Assembly (NCBI GenBank): GCA_963761475.1
Contig: CAVXGT010000019.1
Span: 930,001-994,000, forward strand
Reading direction: 5' to 3'
Source of the DNA: Ga0077555 sp963761475
Lineage (GTDB): Bacteria > Pseudomonadota > Alphaproteobacteria > Rhizobiales > Hyphomicrobiaceae
Length of the DNA: 64,000 nucleotides
Part shown: positions 63,465 to 64,000 of the stretch, in pieces
Layout of the letters: the number at the start of each line of letters is the position of its first letter
Numbering within the stretch: the stretch's first letter is position 1
The notes under the pieces: model-generated
Database searches by the model: none
Told to the model about the DNA's origin: nothing
What the model saw: only the letters and a program-made list of their open reading frames with translations
Program-made: the position numbers and the translations under genes

Positions 63465-64000
63465 ATGACGGATCGCAGCGCCAGCTCAATGACGGAGGTT
63501 CGCGACGGCGATTTCGCTGCGGGACCGCTCATGTGCGAAACGCTTGCTGGCGTTGCGGCGATCGGGGAGGCCGATTGGAACCGACTGTTTCCGGGCGAAG
63601 CGGAAGGGTTTGCCTACTACGCGGCGGTCGAGGCAAAGCCGCCGGCAGGGTTCCGGTTCGAGGCGCTCGCGGTGCGCAATGGGGCGGGGCGGCTGTTGGC
63701 GGCAGCGCCCGTTTTTCATATCGTCTATCGGCTCGATACGCCGCTGCAGGGCGGCCTGCGGCCGCTTGGCGATTGGCTGCATCGGGTCATGCCGCGGCTG
63801 GTGGCACATCCGGTGATGGGGCTTGGCTCGCCGCTGACGGATCGCTGCCATCTCGGTCTCGATCCCGACTTGGATGCAGGTGGGCGTGAGGCAGCGGTAA
63901 AGGCGCTACTTGGCGGTCTCGAGTCCAAAGCGGAACGGGAAGGGGTGCGGATTCTCGCCATCAAGGATCTGGCGGGGCGGGAAGCCGAGTCTCTCGATGC
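63465..64000 (+). CDS. GNAT/FemAB-like acyltransferase, partial (runs off the window)
   Basis: The first 178 codons of a gene starting at ATG 63465; no stop is reached. The text (FAYYAAVEAKPPAGFRFEAL, LLAAAPVFHIVYRLDTPLQG, HPVMGLGSPLTDRCHLGLD) resembles the N-terminal half of FemAB/GNAT-type acyl- or aminoacyltransferases that modify peptidoglycan or lipids. It follows the hydrolase by 50 bases in the same direction. The catalytic half lies outside the window, so the call is tentative. Confidence 0.55.
   Translation, partial: MTDRSASSMTEVRDGDFAAGPLMCETLAGVAAIGEADWNRLFPGEAEGFAYYAAVEAKPPAGFRFEALAVRNGAGRLLAAAPVFHIVYRLDTPLQGGLRPLGDWLHRVMPRLVAHPVMGLGSPLTDRCHLGLDPDLDAGGREAAVKALLGGLESKAEREGVRILAIKDLAGREAESLD

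Overview
The window is a GC-rich bacterial chromosome segment, most likely from an alphaproteobacterium of the Hyphomicrobiales (Rhizobiales) type. This rests on gene order and families: aat, accC, accB, aroQ and a DsbA-like gene in one direction; thiL followed by a membrane H+-pyrophosphatase; a plant-type gshA, rsmE and ubiA grouped together; a bactofilin; and several TRAP-transporter and acyl-CoA catabolism genes. No rRNA, phage, transposase or CRISPR array was seen. The order-level assignment is an inference; no marker-gene search was possible.

Layout. Positions 0.3-3.7 kb hold a LysR regulator facing a catabolic group (frameshifted CoA-ester lyase, MaoC hydratase, HIBADH-type dehydrogenase). 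Positions 3.8-10.2 kb are accessory: an unrecognised protein, a sulfotransferase, and two paralogous small secreted proteins bracketing a TPR protein and a GMC oxidoreductase. Positions 10.3-17.8 kb are core (aat, accC, accB, aroQ, dsbA-like, M48 protease, aminotransferase). Positions 18-23.5 kb hold a bactofilin, a secreted RTX/FG-GAP repeat protein, an SDR, a truncated GST and a TadG-like vWA protein. A tRNA-Met and an IlvD/Edd dehydratase follow. Positions 26-27.4 kb hold a small papain-fold-like protein and a two-TM protein. Positions 27.4-31.8 kb are a TRAP transporter cluster with two substrate-binding genes, in which dctM and the second dctP carry single-base frameshifts.

Positions 32-36.3 kb hold two 2OG-Fe(II) oxygenases, an AEC transporter, an Lrp regulator and an ELM1-like protein. 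Positions 36.5-39 kb hold a tandem pair of Tat-exported Hint-domain proteins in AT-rich flanks, the most unusual locus here. Positions 39.5-46.3 kb hold an amidohydrolase, a SAF-domain dehydrogenase, a DHA2 exporter, a third oxygenase and membrane proteins. Positions 46.5-55.3 kb are core again (thiL, hppA, gshA, rsmE, ubiA, ybgC-like thioesterase, folP). Positions 55.6-60 kb hold small membrane proteins, a large exported protein of unknown role and a sodium:solute symporter. The right edge (60.2-64 kb) is a co-directional group: HAD phosphatase, class III aminotransferase, alpha/beta hydrolase, and a GNAT/FemAB-like protein running off the window.

Three apparent single-base frameshifts (about 1,752, 28,457 and 31,590) lie in otherwise well-conserved genes. 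They could be assembly errors or real decay; raw reads would decide. Most start codons were chosen from ribosome binding sites and family length rather than the longest frame.
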